Positions 34,830 to 47,370 of a stretch of DNA of 64,000 nucleotides are shown here, piece by piece. Positions within the stretch are counted from its first letter, which is position 1; each line of letters starts with the position of its first letter. The stretch is taken from positions 170,824,101-170,888,100 of the forward strand of contig CM045758.1 in assembly GCA_025200525.1 (NCBI GenBank), read 5' to 3'. Under the pieces are notes generated by a model, which was given only the letters and a program-made list of their open reading frames with translations, had not been told where the DNA came from and made no database searches. Position numbers and translations under genes: made by a program. The stretch is from Camellia lanceoleosa. Lineage: Eukaryota > Streptophyta > Magnoliopsida > Ericales > Theaceae.

Positions 34830-36015
34830 TAATTTGTACTTTTAGATGGTTTCGAATATGATGTACCGAAAATTAAAAAAAATTGAGTGAGAGTTCTAAA
34901 AAAATGAGTTATGGAGAGTTTTAATGGTGATAGACCCTATTATAATGTGATATATATATATATATATATTTTTTTTTGTCTTACATATAAATAGAGTTTT
35001 CTTTGGAGTTTTACTATTAGAGTTCTATATCATAACTTTATGATTTATAAAAAAATGTTTTAGAGCTTTAAAAGAGCTCTAATTTGTCTTTTTTCTCATT
35101 ATATTTCGTCGTTTTTATTTTTTTAGTGCATTGCCAGCTCAGTAGAGCTATTTTTAGAGCTGCTCCTCTAAAGCTCTGTATCACTATTGTGATTTATAAG
35201 TTGATTCTTTTTATTTCAAAAATGTTTCGGAGCTCTAAGTAGATGGGCCTTACCTGTGATGTGATGTGTGTGCTTGTGTTTTGTTTTTCAAAAATAATTG
35301 AGAGTTCTAAAAAATGAGCTCTAGGGAGCTCTAATTGTGAGGAGTCCCACTGTAATGTGATGTTTGGCGCTAGCTTCTTCTTTATTTTTATTTTCAACAA
35401 TGATAGAAAGCTTTAAATTTGGAACTTTGAAGAGAGCTTTAATTGTGATGAGTCCCACTGTGATGTGATGTTTTGTGTTAGCTTCTTCTTTATTTTTATT
35501 TTCAACAATGATAGAGAATTCTAATTTTGAAATTTTAAAAAGAACTTTAGTGATGTGGAAAAAAAAAAAAACATAGGCACTCATCACATCACATGTGAGC
35601 CCCACTCCTTGCTGCATCACTGGAGCTCTCTTTAGAGCTCAAAAATTAGAGTTCTCAATCTTTATTCTTTTATTTTTTTTGCTTTGCCACATAAGTGGAG
35701 CTCTCTTTCGTCACTCTGGGTTTATTTTTTTATTTTTTACTTTGTCACATCATTAGATCTCATATTAGAACATTCTCTCTAGAGCTCTATATCATTACTG
35801 TTTTTATTTATAAAAATGTTTGAAAATTCTAAATCAAGAGCTCTAATAGGTCGAACCTACCCATTAATTTGAGATTTTGACTTTTTTTCTTTTTTACCTT
35901 GCCACCTCATTAGAGTCCTTGTTAAAGTTCCAAAAAATAAGATATGATATAATAAAAATAAGATAATAAATTAATAAAGGAAATGAAAAAAAGAGCCTAA
36001 AGGCCCCTAAATCCT

Positions 36016-36040
<25 letters not shown>
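34830..36040. repeat. Cluster of AGAGCTC-type repeats
   Basis: Many direct and inverted copies of AGAGCTC, GGAGCTCTAATTGTG and GATGTG. A direct duplication of about 110 bp (TAGCTTCTTCTTTATTTTTA, TTTTCAACAATGATAGA) is at about 35370 and 35480. The same vocabulary occurs at 10540-10870. A long poly(T) of about 30 lies near 36018-36048. Confidence 0.65.
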
Positions 36041-36052
<12 letters not shown>

Positions 36053-37114
36053 GATATGGAAATTAGGGGGATAAGGGGAGCTCTTTTTAGGGGGTTGTAG
36101 CAAGGTTGATTAATAAATAGCTTATTTATAGTGTTATCAAATGAGCCTTTAATGCCATTTATGCACTTGTTTATAAATTTTTATTTTATTTTGACAAATT
36201 ATATTTAAAAACAAAACTTATTGGATTATGATAACAAATTAAATTCTCAATCTTTAAAATGGTATTAGGATTTTTTTGGGAATGATTTATAAACTATTAT
36301 TTATTTATTTATTATGAAAAAAATGTTAAAAGAAATAGAGAAGTGCTGAATGATAATGGTGGCTATGAATTGAGAAGGGAAAGAGAGATGTGGCAGTGAA
36401 CTAAGTTCTGGTTGGCTATCATTTTGTAGCTAAACAAGTCCAAAATAATAAAATATGCTTAAATATGTTAATAAGATAAAATATTATATTAAATTTATAA
36501 TTATTATATATTTTTTTTATAAAAGTTTAAAAATTCAAAAAATTTAAACCAAACAAGATTAAAAAAGTCTCAACCATATTAATCAATTCCAAATGAAACT
36601 TCAAAAAGGGCGAGAAGTAGCGCTTGGCCAGAAAAAAAAGATTGAGAGGTGGCAGTGGGTTGAAGGAGAAGGCATGGTGGTGGACAACAAATAAGCTGAT
36701 GAGTTGCTGATCAAAAAAATAAGCTTATGAGTTGGCTATCAACAGTAATGAAGAGAAAAAAGCTTTTATTTGGCATGTTAGGTTTTTTAATTTTTTGGTT
36801 ATTTTAGTTAAAAAAAATAAAGTAATTTTTTTTAGTCTAATAAGATAAAATATCACACAAAAATCATAATCATTTCATTTTTTTCTCACAAAAGTCAAAA
36901 AAGTAAAAAAAACTTATTCCAAACGAAACTTTTTAATCCCAAACTATAATAGCTAAAAAGTAAAAAAATCAATCAATATCCCAAACGAACCCAATTAAAT
37001 TGTCAAAATTGCTCCGTAGTAGTATAAGTAATGGGTACAAATGAGTGATTAGAATTGATATTGTTTTTAAAAATTAGAAGTTTTAAATTGAAAAAATTAA
37101 AAATTTAAGATTTA
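36041..37114. other. AT-rich intergenic DNA
   Basis: No gene seen. A weak MITE-like pair lies near 36765-36998 (TTTATTTGGCATGTTAGG, and CCCAAACGAACCCAA at the right). Confidence 0.4.
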
Positions 37115-37256
37115 GATCTCGTTTGGGAATAAATTATTTTAACAATTTTTTAACTTTTTATGAAAAGATGTGCAAAAAAATAGAGAGAGTGATGTGATAA
37201 CTTTTAATAATTTTTTGACTTTTTAACTAAAACATATAGCTGACAAAGGAGACCTT
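37115..37256. mobile_element. Short MITE, GATCTCGTTTGGGAAT type
   Basis: The left end GATCTCGTTTGGGAAT and the interior AATAGAGAGAGTGATGTGAT are the same as in the split copy at 11788-12810. The right end GACAAAGGAGACC is a poor complement of the left. Confidence 0.6.
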
Positions 37257-37677
37257 AATTAGTTATTAGACTGTAACATCACATTTTTTCATTTTGTCAT
37301 TTTTTTTTTCATTTTAAAAAATTGTGCAACTTATCAAGTAAGGCTTAACTTTTTATTTTTTAATCATTAACATTTTTTTTAGATGTAATGCTTAACATTT
37401 TTTTAATTATTAACATTAAACTTGCAAATAAAATAATTACACTAAACAGGTTAAATATGTCCCAGACCAATTATTATGTGTTCCGCAGACGTCACAACGT
37501 GAAGGTATAACATTTTAAGTTGCATTTAATAATTTTTACATTTATGGTTTATTATTAGTATTTTTTAAATATAATAAATATCTTTTCTATTGAAAAGAAA
37601 AACTAAAAAATCTTGAATGCATGTAATTTATTAATTCATTTTCAAAACAAGTGAAAGAATAGTTGTGAATAAATTTA

Positions 37678-37911
37678 GGCGTAGTTTGATAAATTGGTGA
37701 TTTTAGTAGGTTATTTTATTAGGTTCAAATATTTGTGTTTGAAAAAAAAGTTAATTTTTTTTTGTAATTAGATGTAATATTTTTGAGAAAAAAATTTAAA
37801 AAATTATAAATTTAATGTAATATTTTATTTTATTAATTATTTTAATTTATTTTATTTTTTTATAAATTTTAACCGAAAAAGTAAACATAAACCTCTGTCA
37901 AACAAGGCCTT
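37678..37911. mobile_element. MITE-like element, GGCGTAGTTTGATAAA end
   Basis: The left end GGCGTAGTTTGATAAA and the complement of the right end (GGCCTTGTTTGACAGA) are an imperfect inverted repeat. The interior is A/T-rich with TAATATTTTATTTTATTAA. Confidence 0.5.
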
Positions 37912-38135
37912 CGTGACTGAAAGCGTATTGACAGTCAAAAGTCATTACTGGAGGAGACCTTTCAGAACTGAAAACATCGATTTTTTAATCGGCCAAAATG
38001 TTATTTCATGGAGTGAGTAGTGGTTATTGGTTGTCAAAAGTGGTAATCAAAGGTGGTAATATGGTGGCTTACAATAGTGATAGGATAGATAGTAGTTAAA
38101 AGGGGAAAATGAGCCGTAGTTCGAAAATTTTGGGC

Positions 38136-38502
38136 CGAAATTGGCTCGAATGTCATTTTGGACGTTTTGGGTGGTCTGAAACAGAGGAGAAAGAGAGAGA
38201 GAAGAGAGGAGAAGAGAAAGAGGAGGGGAAGAGGGAATGGAGAGAATAAAGGGCCCTTCCGCTTCGTCGCAGCACCAGCGATCGTCGCAGCACCACTGCC
38301 GTCGCCTCCGGTCCCGCTGAGCCCCTCTCCTTTGTCACAGCACCACCGCCGTCGGCCGAGCCCCTCCAGTCCTCTTCCTCCTCCTCCTCCTCCTTTTTCC
38401 TTCTCTTCTCCCCCTGTGATTATGCCTCCTCCAGTCCTCTTTCTCCTCCTCCTCCGTCTTCCTTCTCTTCTCCTTCTTTGCTTCTGATTCGAGCCAATTT
38501 CG
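38136..38502. mobile_element. GA/CT-rich MITE with perfect 16-bp TIR
   Basis: CGAAATTGGCTCGAAT (38136-38151) is exactly complemented by ATTCGAGCCAATTTCG (38487-38502). The interior is GA-rich on the left and CT-rich on the right, with CCTCCAGTCCTC duplicated at about 38364 and 38424. The TGATTATG landmark near 38407 is shared with 10946-11358. TSD not identified. The short frames across it are low-complexity. Confidence 0.75.
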
Positions 38503-38627
38503 AGCTCGACAATTGGAGCTACGTAGTAGTTCTGTTAAAAAGGTAAGAGAGGAAAGAAAAAAATAAAAACTTAAAAATCAGTGAAAATATATTCTTTTAG
38601 TAACATTATTTTGAAATGAAAAAATTA

Positions 38628-38974
38628 GGAATAAATTACAAATACACCTTTTAAGATTTGTTTAAAATACGAATTATTTCTTATTGTTTGAAAAATTATA
38701 AATACCGCTCTGTCATAATTTTTTATTTAATAGAATTAATTAAAAAAGTGAAATTTTTAATTTTTTACCTATATAATAATAAAATTATCAGAATTATTAA
38801 TTGAAATAAAATTTTAACATTATTAAAAACTTATAATTAACTTAATGATTTATTAATAAAATGATCTATTTGTTATGAAATTAGAAAAAAATAGAGGCAT
38901 AATATAATTTCTAGAATTACATGAGGTAATTTGTAATTTAAGTAAAACTCAGGGGATGTGTTTGTAATTTATCC
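38628..38974. mobile_element. Palindromic MITE, GGAATAAATTACAAA type (347 bp)
   Basis: The left end GGAATAAATTACAAATACACC and the complement of the right end (GGATAAATTACAAACACATCC) are inverted repeats, and the arms continue inward (TTTAAAATACGAATTATTTC). Ends resemble the larger foldbacks at 7510, 15642 and 20718. Confidence 0.7.
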
Positions 38975-39046
38975 AAAAATCAAATGAGTTTTATTATATA
39001 TACATTAATTTTTATTTTTTATTAACAACTTTTTGACATTGTCATT

Positions 39047-39688
39047 TGAGAGGGAGTTTTTATGTGCATTTAGGGTCGAGCTAGGCCTAGATATTGTAGT
39101 GGACCGATCTATGGGTCGTAGTGAAAAAGACTTAGCAATTGGACCTTGCTTCTGTTAGCTCGGTCTAAGTATGATCACAGTTACCTCGGTCGGAGTGGTA
39201 ATAATTAGCTCGGTCATAATGTTCAGATCCGAGGTATAGTTGAATAGTGCCCGAGCTAAGCGTTGCTTGGGGATGTGCCGAGCTGAGTCTGTCTAAGGGC
39301 TAGGGGTAGCTCGGTTATTTGGTCATATTACCGCAGTAAAACCATCTCACTTGGTAAGGCAGTGAGGGAGGTGTAGAAAGATGAGCATTACCTTTCTGAT
39401 TCTTAGGAAGACTCTACATTGGAGAAAAAAAGTCTGGTTAGGATTGTGCCACGTAGAATCTATAAAAGCTCATAGTAGGACCTATGTATAGGTATCACAA
39501 TCTTTACCTTCGAATACACAAAGCTTTTGGTCTATTGTCTATTTGCTAACTTAGGCATCGGAGAGGTATTCGGCACATACCTGCCGGCTAGCTCACGTTT
39601 GTTTTTTCAGGGAGTAAAGCGACGACGTTTGGAGGAGCGCAAACTTGATCAACATGATTATACGAGGAGATTATTTCGTGCTCGTACA
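39047..39688 (+). repeat. 5' LTR of element B (642 bp)
   Basis: TGAGAGGG...TCGTACA. TATA box TATAAA at 39461. Repeated AGCTCGGT motifs at 39157-39310. GCGCCGTCTGTGGGA follows at 39693, matching the site in element A. Confidence 0.85.
39461..39466 (+). promoter_or_regulatory. TATA box of the element B 5' LTR
   Basis: AATCTATAAAAGCTCATAG; the 3' LTR has the equivalent at 63804-63809. Confidence 0.6.
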
Positions 39689-39760
39689 ATTAGCGCCGTC
39701 TGTGGGAAGTTCATAAAGAACAGTACCTTTTGATCAAGTTTTCCTCTCTAGTTGAAATCA

Positions 39761-41006
39761 ATGGCGCACAATGAAGACTTACCGCAATCTGCTATTGATG
39801 GGCAAACCCCAGAGGGGGGTGAGAGGCGTGAAGGTCTACCCTCTGTCCCACCCATGGCAGAATTAGAACCTTAGTGATGGAACTCCCGGAGGGACACAAG
39901 GGAGAAACGGGGCACTAGTCCCCGTCGCTATTAAAGTCCTAATAGACAGAGGCAGAGGTTGGATCCTCAAGTTCTAGAGGATTGTATAAGGGAGCAAGAC
40001 GAGTTAATAAGGAGAATACCGGCGGACATGGAGACAATAAAGCGCTAGATAAAAGGAAAAGGAGTGGGGACAGGAAAGGGGTGCAAAGGCAACACGCTTC
40101 CTAGCCACTCAGAAGATTGTGACAGACATACCACACCATCGCAAGCAGAAAGTAAGAGCCTTAGAACAGGCGACACTCAATCAAGAACTTCCAAGACTTG
40201 TTACTCCAAGTCTGAGAGAACGAGAACTGAAAGGTCATATGCGGAGGGAAGCAGCTATCGGCCCTTGCACATACACCAAACGACGTCTAGGCACACGGAG
40301 TTGCCTAGATCATCCGACCTGCGAACAGTGCTTGAAGAAAGGGCCCGATGGAAGGAGGACACCAGGGCTCGCGACCCACGTAGAGTCTCAGCCCTACAGC
40401 GGTTGGCCCCTAGGATGCATAGGAGTGTCGAGGTAAGGATGCCAATGCCGCACCTTGCTTACGAACCAGCCGACAAAGTATTAGCAAGGTTACAGAGCTC
40501 GCCGTTCGTTCTGGTAATTGAGAACACACCACTACCTTCAGGCTTCCACCAATCCAAATTCACCACCTATGAAGGGAAGACAGACCCCTATATGCACTTA
40601 AGCCACTTTCGCCAGGTTATAGCAGTATACCAGCGAAATGAAGCTCTAATGTACATCCTGTTCCCATCCAGCCTTGGCGACCTAGGTTTGACCTGGTTTG
40701 AAAGGCTGCCAGAGGGTATCATAGCCTTATGGGCATAGCTGGCAGAAGCATTCGTGACTAGATTTAGAACGAAAACCAAGACATCAGTGGAGATCGACCA
40801 ACTACTCTCCATCGACATGGGCGAAAATGAGACGCTGAAGTCCTACAACAGTCGCTATTAGCAGACTTTCAACCAGATTGGGGATTGCCCTACAAATCTC
40901 GTCATCACACAATATAAATGGGGTTTGCCAGTCGGTAACAAATTAAGGGACTCAATGACAATGACGCCACCCCTCACGATGGAGGCCTTAATGGAGAGAG
41001 TGTATC
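39761..41006 (+). pseudogene. Gag of element B, first part
   Basis: ATG at 39761 (MAHNED) opens a frame that runs to the TSD of the nested element without a frameshift. It is broken only by stops at 39872 (TAG), 39875 (TGA), 39932 (TAA), 40046 (TAG), 40736 (TAG) and 40859 (TAG). The conserved retrotransposon gag core is visible at 40556-40960: FTTYEGKTDPYMHLSHF, SLGDLGLTWFERLP, and GLP in KWGLPVG. It packages the RNA in functional relatives. The frame continues exactly after the nested element at 46942. Confidence 0.85.
41002..41006. repeat. TSD GTATC of the nested gag-only element (left copy)
   Basis: Identical to 46937-46941. Confidence 0.85.
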
Positions 41007-43020
41007 TGTAATGACCCCAAAACGTATGTCATACTTATCCGTAATTAATTATGTATTTATATGAATTAATTGAAGAACATTTGCTTGAATTGGAAAAATA
41101 TCTGTTGGAATTACAACTTCGAGACTGAAATTGACAACCATAATGGGTTCAAAAAATGAAATTGAACACGCCTATGTGATACCGGAAATTTTTAGAACTA
41201 TTTGGGACGTTTAATGGAGAACTGAATTTCGTCTGATTCGCTAAGCCCCGTTTAGCTAATGTATTTGGCACAATTATTATATATGATATATAGATAAGGA
41301 TGTTGACTCAAAACAAAAGGAAAGAAAATATCTGGGAGAGGGAAGAGAGAGAATTCATGAGAAGGGTGAACAAAGGAGGAAGAAGAAGTTAGAAAGGGGG
41401 AAATAAGCTAAACTTCTCCAATTAAGAATTCAAGGTAAGAATTTCTCTTCTAAGTTCTTGATTAAGGTTGATTTCTTCATGTGCTCATGGTATGTAAAGG
41501 GAATGAAGGGAAATTATGGATAATTGAAGGTATTGTGTTGTGTTTTTAATCTAGGTTGCATTTTTTAGCATACATGGCATCATACTATGTAATTTATGTT
41601 TAGAATCATATTTTCCTTACATGATTTTCATTTTGGAAGGAGAAACTCCATGGTTTTGAGAATGAAGCTTGTATGTGCATGTTTATGGTTTTCCACCTCA
41701 ATTCAAGGTTTTATGATGTATTTGGGTTTTGTTTGGAAGTTTTGAAGCTTAATTTAAAGTGTTTTCAAGTGTTTGGGTCTTGAGTTTTCTGATTTGGAAG
41801 TTGATTTTTGCAAAAATGGAGACCCACGGTTTAACAGAAAATGGGACTGGTTTCCACCCAGATTTTTGAAGGCCGCTCGAGCGGGGGTTTTGCCGCTCGA
41901 GCAGGGATTTCGTGCATCCAGTATCTTTGTCACAGTTCTGATCCGCTCGGCGGGAAACCTGCGCTCAAGCGAGGACCTATTTTTCTGAAATTTCACAAAG
42001 TGTTCCAATGCATGTTTTGGCATCCTTATTACATTTTAGGCATCCTTAAGCCTTAATTAAGTTATGATAACAAGGTTATGAGATGGAAACACCATTAAGA
42101 GATTACAAGTATGTGTTTACTCTATGTGTTAAGAATCATGCTATAATGTTTGTATTTGTAGGTCAAACCTTGAAGACCGTGCAACCGGTTTTGGAAACCC
42201 ACTGTGAGTAACATTTTTGTAAAGTTATATTAATATGAACTATATTTCAAACGTGATATGTTAAGTTATGTTTTTGAAATGTGATTTTGATTCTGTGAAC
42301 GAATATCCTGTTTGTGAATCTAGTATGGCATCTACGGATAGTCCCAAGTCATGGGGGACAGCATGAAAATGTGGGTCCATGACAAATATATGATACGAGA
42401 TCTCGTTAGCCACTTCACTGTGGTGATATGTGTTTAATCGGTATCCGGAACCGATTACTCTAGTCGGAAGATGTTATGTGTCATGTTCCGTGAGATGTAC
42501 CATTATGATATGTTCTGATATGAATGATTATGAATAATTTGATTTACGGATATATGTTATATGGAATTCGTTCACTACCCCTTTACGTTAACGTTATTCA
42601 CTGTTCTTTAGCTCACTGTTTGTATATATGTATTTATAGGTGAGCGTTCTGGGAGTCAAGTCTAGGTGGAGTCTTGACCGAGCCGCCGTTTTGAAGCCTA
42701 CCTGGTGTTTTGCGTGCCTCCGAGTTGGGGCTAGGCCTGGAAGGCCGTTAGTGAGTTTTGTTTTATTGTACATCTGTGGCATGTGCCTATGTTTTATGTA
42801 TGATCTTTTGTTACACGTTATGTAAAGCTAGTGGGTAAATTAACATTTTTGGTATGTAACTAGTTGTTCATATAAATTTACAGCTCTTTGGACTTATTGT
42901 ATTCTGTCTTCGCTTCCGCGAGCCTCGATTATTATGTTTTGCACAGGAAGGCCTGTGGTAATCATGGATTACTGGCCGATTACGATGCCAAACCTTTAGG
43001 GGCAGGTTTGGGTCGTGACA
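41007..43020 (+). repeat. 5' LTR of the nested gag-only element
   Basis: 2014 bp. It differs from the 3' LTR mainly by small indels: a duplicated CCGCTCGAGC block near 41873-41910, a missing ACCATTGTTG at about 41302, and an extra ATCATG near 42133. Two or three CTCGAG-centred palindromes lie in it. Confidence 0.9.
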
Positions 43021-43024
43021 GAAT

Positions 43025-43037
43025 GGTATCAGAGCAC
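43025..43037 (+). other. Primer-binding site (initiator Met tRNA)
   Basis: TGGTATCAGAGCA starts four bases after the LTR end. Confidence 0.85.
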
Positions 43038-43188
43038 GAGTTAATTTACTCACACACATGTCCATATGAGCTGTAGGGTGTCCTAGAAAAGAAATAGGGC
43101 ATGGCATAAACATATGTGCATGTGTGCGTATGTTTTTGAATATATAAAGAGACAAGAACTGTAATGATGAGACAACAGAGGAACCACT

Positions 43189-44485
43189 ATGTTGGGAATA
43201 AAATGTTCTATCTGCTATGGGTTCTATAGACCAATGGAGACCACCAATGCACGAAATGTAGATGAGTCAGAATCTTCTAATGCCAGAATAAATCGGTTAG
43301 AAAGAATGGTGGAAGCTTTAACTGGGTTGGTGAGACAACAACAAGAGCAAAACCAACAACAACAGAGACAACCATTTCCGCCTCCTCCTCTGCCACCTGT
43401 TCAAATGGAACCGATCAATAATGATGACATTATCACTCTTACACAGAAATACAAGAAACTGAAACCACCAGAATTCGCAGGGGGTATTGAACCATTAAAA
43501 GCGGAGGCATGGGTATTTGAAACTGAAAAGATTTTTGAAGTGTTTCCGTGTACTGATGCATATAAAGTCTTGTTAGCAACATTTACTCTGATAGAAGAAG
43601 CTAGAAGATGGTAGATGCTCATTCGAGGTGAGAATAAGGACTTGACATGGGGTCGATTCAAAGAGATGTTTTATGAAAAATATTTCCCACAATGTATGCG
43701 AGATAGGAAAGTATCTGAATTTGAACAGTTGAAGCAAGACACCATGTCAGTAGTGGAGTATGAAGCTAAATTTACTGAATTAGCCCCGTTATGCTCCTCA
43801 TATGGTTGATACAGATTACAAGAAGGCAAGAAAATTTGAGGGTGGCTTACATGTTGAGGTACTTGACCGGGTGAATGTGTTGAAATTGGAAAAGTATGTT
43901 GATGTACTTGACAGAGCCTTGATGGCTGAAACAAATATTGCTATCTTGAAAATGTCCAAGTCAACAACAATGACTGAAGGAGAAAGTAAGAAATTCAAGA
44001 AACAGAAAGTGGAGATGGTTAGTGAATCAATGGGCTCCGTGAACGAGAATTTGAACTCAAGTATGGGTGATAATATAAAGAGGGGGAGTAGTGGAAGTGT
44101 GGGCATACCTACTTGTAAGGAGTGTGGGAGGCAACATTGGGGCATTTGCCGCCACATATCGGGAGCATGTTTCAAATGTGGACAGAAAGGACACCTAACC
44201 AAATCTTGTCCCCAAGCCTACCTAAGCAATGAGAGACCCGTTACTAGTGGGATTGCATCAACAATGACACCAAGGACAACCACAACATCTACTTTCGAGG
44301 GGAACACCTTGAGGCAAGGAAGGGTTTATGCCCTAGTTTCAGAAAAGACACAGAATATTGGAACAACGAATGCAGGTACGATTTTCCTATATATCGTTAT
44401 GCTGGTAATTACCTATGCGATGGAAAATATAGAACATGTGACTGTGATGGAACAAATTAGATTAAAAATTAGTTTACATATGTAA
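43189..44485 (+). pseudogene. Gag of the nested Tekay-like element
   Basis: Gag packages the RNA genome. Reading starts at 43189 or at the METTNARN Met at 43231. It shows a Gln-rich linker, a PPPPLPP stretch, then the gag core (LKPPEFAGGIEPLKAEAW, and after a stop, WGRFKEMFYEKYFP). A TAG at 43612, right after ARRW, breaks it in frame, and a +1 shift occurs near 43800. The C-terminal part ends with a CCHC zinc knuckle, CFKCGQKGHLTKSC (about 44168-44210). No protease follows; the element ends about 450 bp later. Confidence 0.85.
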
Positions 44486-44936
44486 ATCATGGTAAAACAA
44501 TTGAATATGAACGACGTGAAACAAATTGGCTATGACTTTTGATGGAACTGATTCGGTGAACACATATGAACGATTTCTACAGAATCGGACTATATTGTAA
44601 GGAAATGACAAATTAAAGCCGTGTTTGACCATTTGGACATATAGGAATTATCTTACTGATTGAATCTGTGGGTAGCACCTTTGCTATGAACTATTACATC
44701 TGTGTTACTACCTTTGCATTAAACACTGTGGAGTTTGTTAGTTGACTTCAGTCTTATGTGCAAGATATGTTCATTATGTGTTTGACTGCTATGATATTGC
44801 CTTCACTGCTATGAGATTGATACAAGAACTACTTTGTCATGCTGAATAACTGAATAGAACCGTTGAGTTGTTTCCGACTGAGATTGTGCCAGGAGAAGCA
44901 AAGCTTGGAGGACCTAACTTCTTAAGGTGGGGAGAA

Positions 44937-46936
44937 TGTAATGACCCCAAAACGTATGTCATACTTATCCATAATTAATTATGTGTTTATATGAATTAAT
45001 TGAAGAACATCTGTTTGAATTGGAAAAATATCTGTTGGAATTACAATTTCGGGACTGAAATTGACAACCATAATGGGTTCAGAAAACGAAATTGAACACG
45101 CCTATGTGATACTGGAAATTTTTAGAACCATTTGGGACGTTTAATGGAGAACTGAATTTCGTCTGATTCGCTAAGCCCGGTTTGGCTTATGTATTTGGCA
45201 CAATTATTATATATGATACATAGATAAGGATGTTGACCATTGTTGACTCAAAACAAAAGGAAAGAAAATATCTGGGAGAAGGAAGAGAGAGAATTCGTGA
45301 GAAGGGTGAACAAAGGAGGAAGAATAAGTTAGAAAGGGGGAAATAAGCTAAACTTCTCCAATTAAGAACTCAAGGTAAGAATTTCTCTTCTAAGTTCTTG
45401 ATTAAGGTTGATTTCTTCATGTGCTCATGGTATGTAAAGGGAATGAAGGGAAATTATGGATAATTGAAGGTATTGTGTTGTGTTTTTAATCTAGGTTGCA
45501 TTTTTTAGCATACATGGCATCATACTATGTAACTTATGTTTAGAATCATATTTTCCTTACATGATTTTCATTTTGGAAGGAGAAACTCCATGGTTTTGAG
45601 AATGAAGCTTGTATGTGCATGTTTATGGTTTTCCACCTCAATTCAAGGTTTTATGATGCATTTGGGTTTTGTTTGGAAGTTTTGAAGCTTAATTTAAAGT
45701 GTTTTCAAGTGTTTGGGTCTTGAGTTTTCTGATTTGGAAGTTGATTTTTGCAAAAATGGAGACCCACGGTTTAACAGAAAATGGGACTGGTTTCCACCCA
45801 GATTTTTGAAGGCCGCTCGAGCGGGGATTTCGTGCATCCAGTATCTTTGTCACAGTTTACAGTCCGCTCGAGCGGGGGAACACACGCTCAAGCGGGGACC
45901 TATTTTTCTGAAATTTCACAAAGTGTTCCAATGCATGTTTTGGCATCCTCATTACATTTTAGGCATCCTTAAGCCTTAATTAAGTTATGATAACAAGGTT
46001 ATGAGATGGAAGCACCATTAAGAGATTACAAGTATGTGTTTACTCTATGTGTTAAGCTATAATGTTTATATTTGTAAGTCAAACCTTGAAGACCGTGCAA
46101 CCGGTTTTGGAAACCCACTGTGAGTAACATTTCTGTAAAGTTATGTTAATATGAACTATATTTCAAACGTGATATGTTAAGTTATGATTTTGAAATGTGA
46201 TTTTGATTCTGTGAACGAATATCCTGTTTGTGAATCTAGTATGGCATCTACGGATAGTCCCAAGTCATGGGGGACGGCATGAAAATGCGGGTCCATGACA
46301 AATATATGATACGAGATCTCGTTAGCCACTTCACTGTGGTGATATGTGTTTAATCGGTATCCGGAACCGATTACTCTAGTCGGAAGATGTTATGTGTTAT
46401 GTTCCGTGAGATGTACCATTATGATATGTTCTGATATGAATGATTATGAATAATTTGATTTACAGATATATGTTATATGGAATTCGTTCACTACCCCTTT
46501 ACTTTAACGTTATTCACTGGGCTTTAGCTCACTGTTTGTATATATGTATTTATAGGTGAGCATTCTGGGAGTCAAGCCTAGGCGGAGTCTTGACCGAGCC
46601 GCCGTTTTGAAGTCTACCTGGTGTTTTGCGTGCCTCCGAGTTGGGGCTAGGCCTGGAAGGCCGTTAGTGAGTTTTGTTTTGTTGTACATCTGTGGCATGT
46701 GCCTATGTTTTATGTATGATCTTTTGTTACACGTTATGTAAAGCTAGTGGGTAAATTAACATTTTTGGCATGTAACTAGTTGTTCATATAAATGCACAGC
46801 TCTTTGGACTTATTGTATTCTGTCTTCGATTCCGCGAGCCTCGATTATTATGTTTTGCACAGGAAGGCCTGTGGTAATCATGGATTACTGGCCGGTTACG
46901 ATGCCAAACCTTTAGAGGCAGGTTTGGGTCGTGACA
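44937..46936 (+). repeat. 3' LTR of the nested gag-only element
   Basis: 2000 bp, TGTAATGACCCC to GGGTCGTGACA, followed by TSD GTATC. Near-identical to the 5' LTR. Confidence 0.9.
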
Positions 46937-47370
46937 GTATCAGCATATCCGAGTAGAGAAAGACAACGCTCGTATTAAAGCAAAATCTGGCGCAATAGCG
47001 ATGCCAGATAAAAAGACTACAGCTAAAGTCAACACGGTAGAACAACTAAGCAGGAATAGGCGAGGCAGGCGAGCCAACATAGAAGACTTAGAAAAAAGGA
47101 GGCTAAGAGTTCGCACTGCTATCACCACAGTATTCAATAAACCTATCTACTGGATTCTCAGCGAGATATGTAATGAACCCTTCGTTCGGCGGCCTGCCAA
47201 GTTGGGAGAAGCACAAAAATGCTATAACGAGAGGTCCCGATGCACCTTCCATGATGAGAAGGGGAACCACACTGAAAATTGTACGTCATTAAGGCAACAT
47301 CTGGAGGAGTTAGTGGCAGCTGGGCACCTGGACTAGTACATAGAAAGGGGGACACAGCCAGCCCCCGTAT
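46937..47370 (+). pseudogene. Gag of element B, second part
   Basis: Continues the frame of 39761-41006 once the nested element and one TSD are removed. Contains CTFHDEKGNHTENC, the CCHC-like knuckle of Tat gag, and LRQHLEELVAAGHLD before a TAG at 47334, with YIERGTQ after it. Similarity to the element fades near 47360, where the inverted element begins. Confidence 0.8.

Larger units (their letters stand above)
41007..46936 (+). mobile_element. Nested Tekay-like gag-only LTR retrotransposon (TR-GAG type)
   Basis: LTRs 41007-43020 (2014 bp) and 44937-46936 (2000 bp) start TGTAATGACCCC and end GGGTCGTGACA. The TSD is GTATC. The primer-binding site after the 5' LTR is TGGTATCAGAGCA (43025), complementary to initiator-Met tRNA. 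A purine tract GGTGGGGAGAA precedes the 3' LTR. The interior is only 1.9 kb and encodes gag with a zinc knuckle but no pol. Type of gag, tRNA and LTR size agree with chromovirus Tekay/Del elements. Confidence 0.9.
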
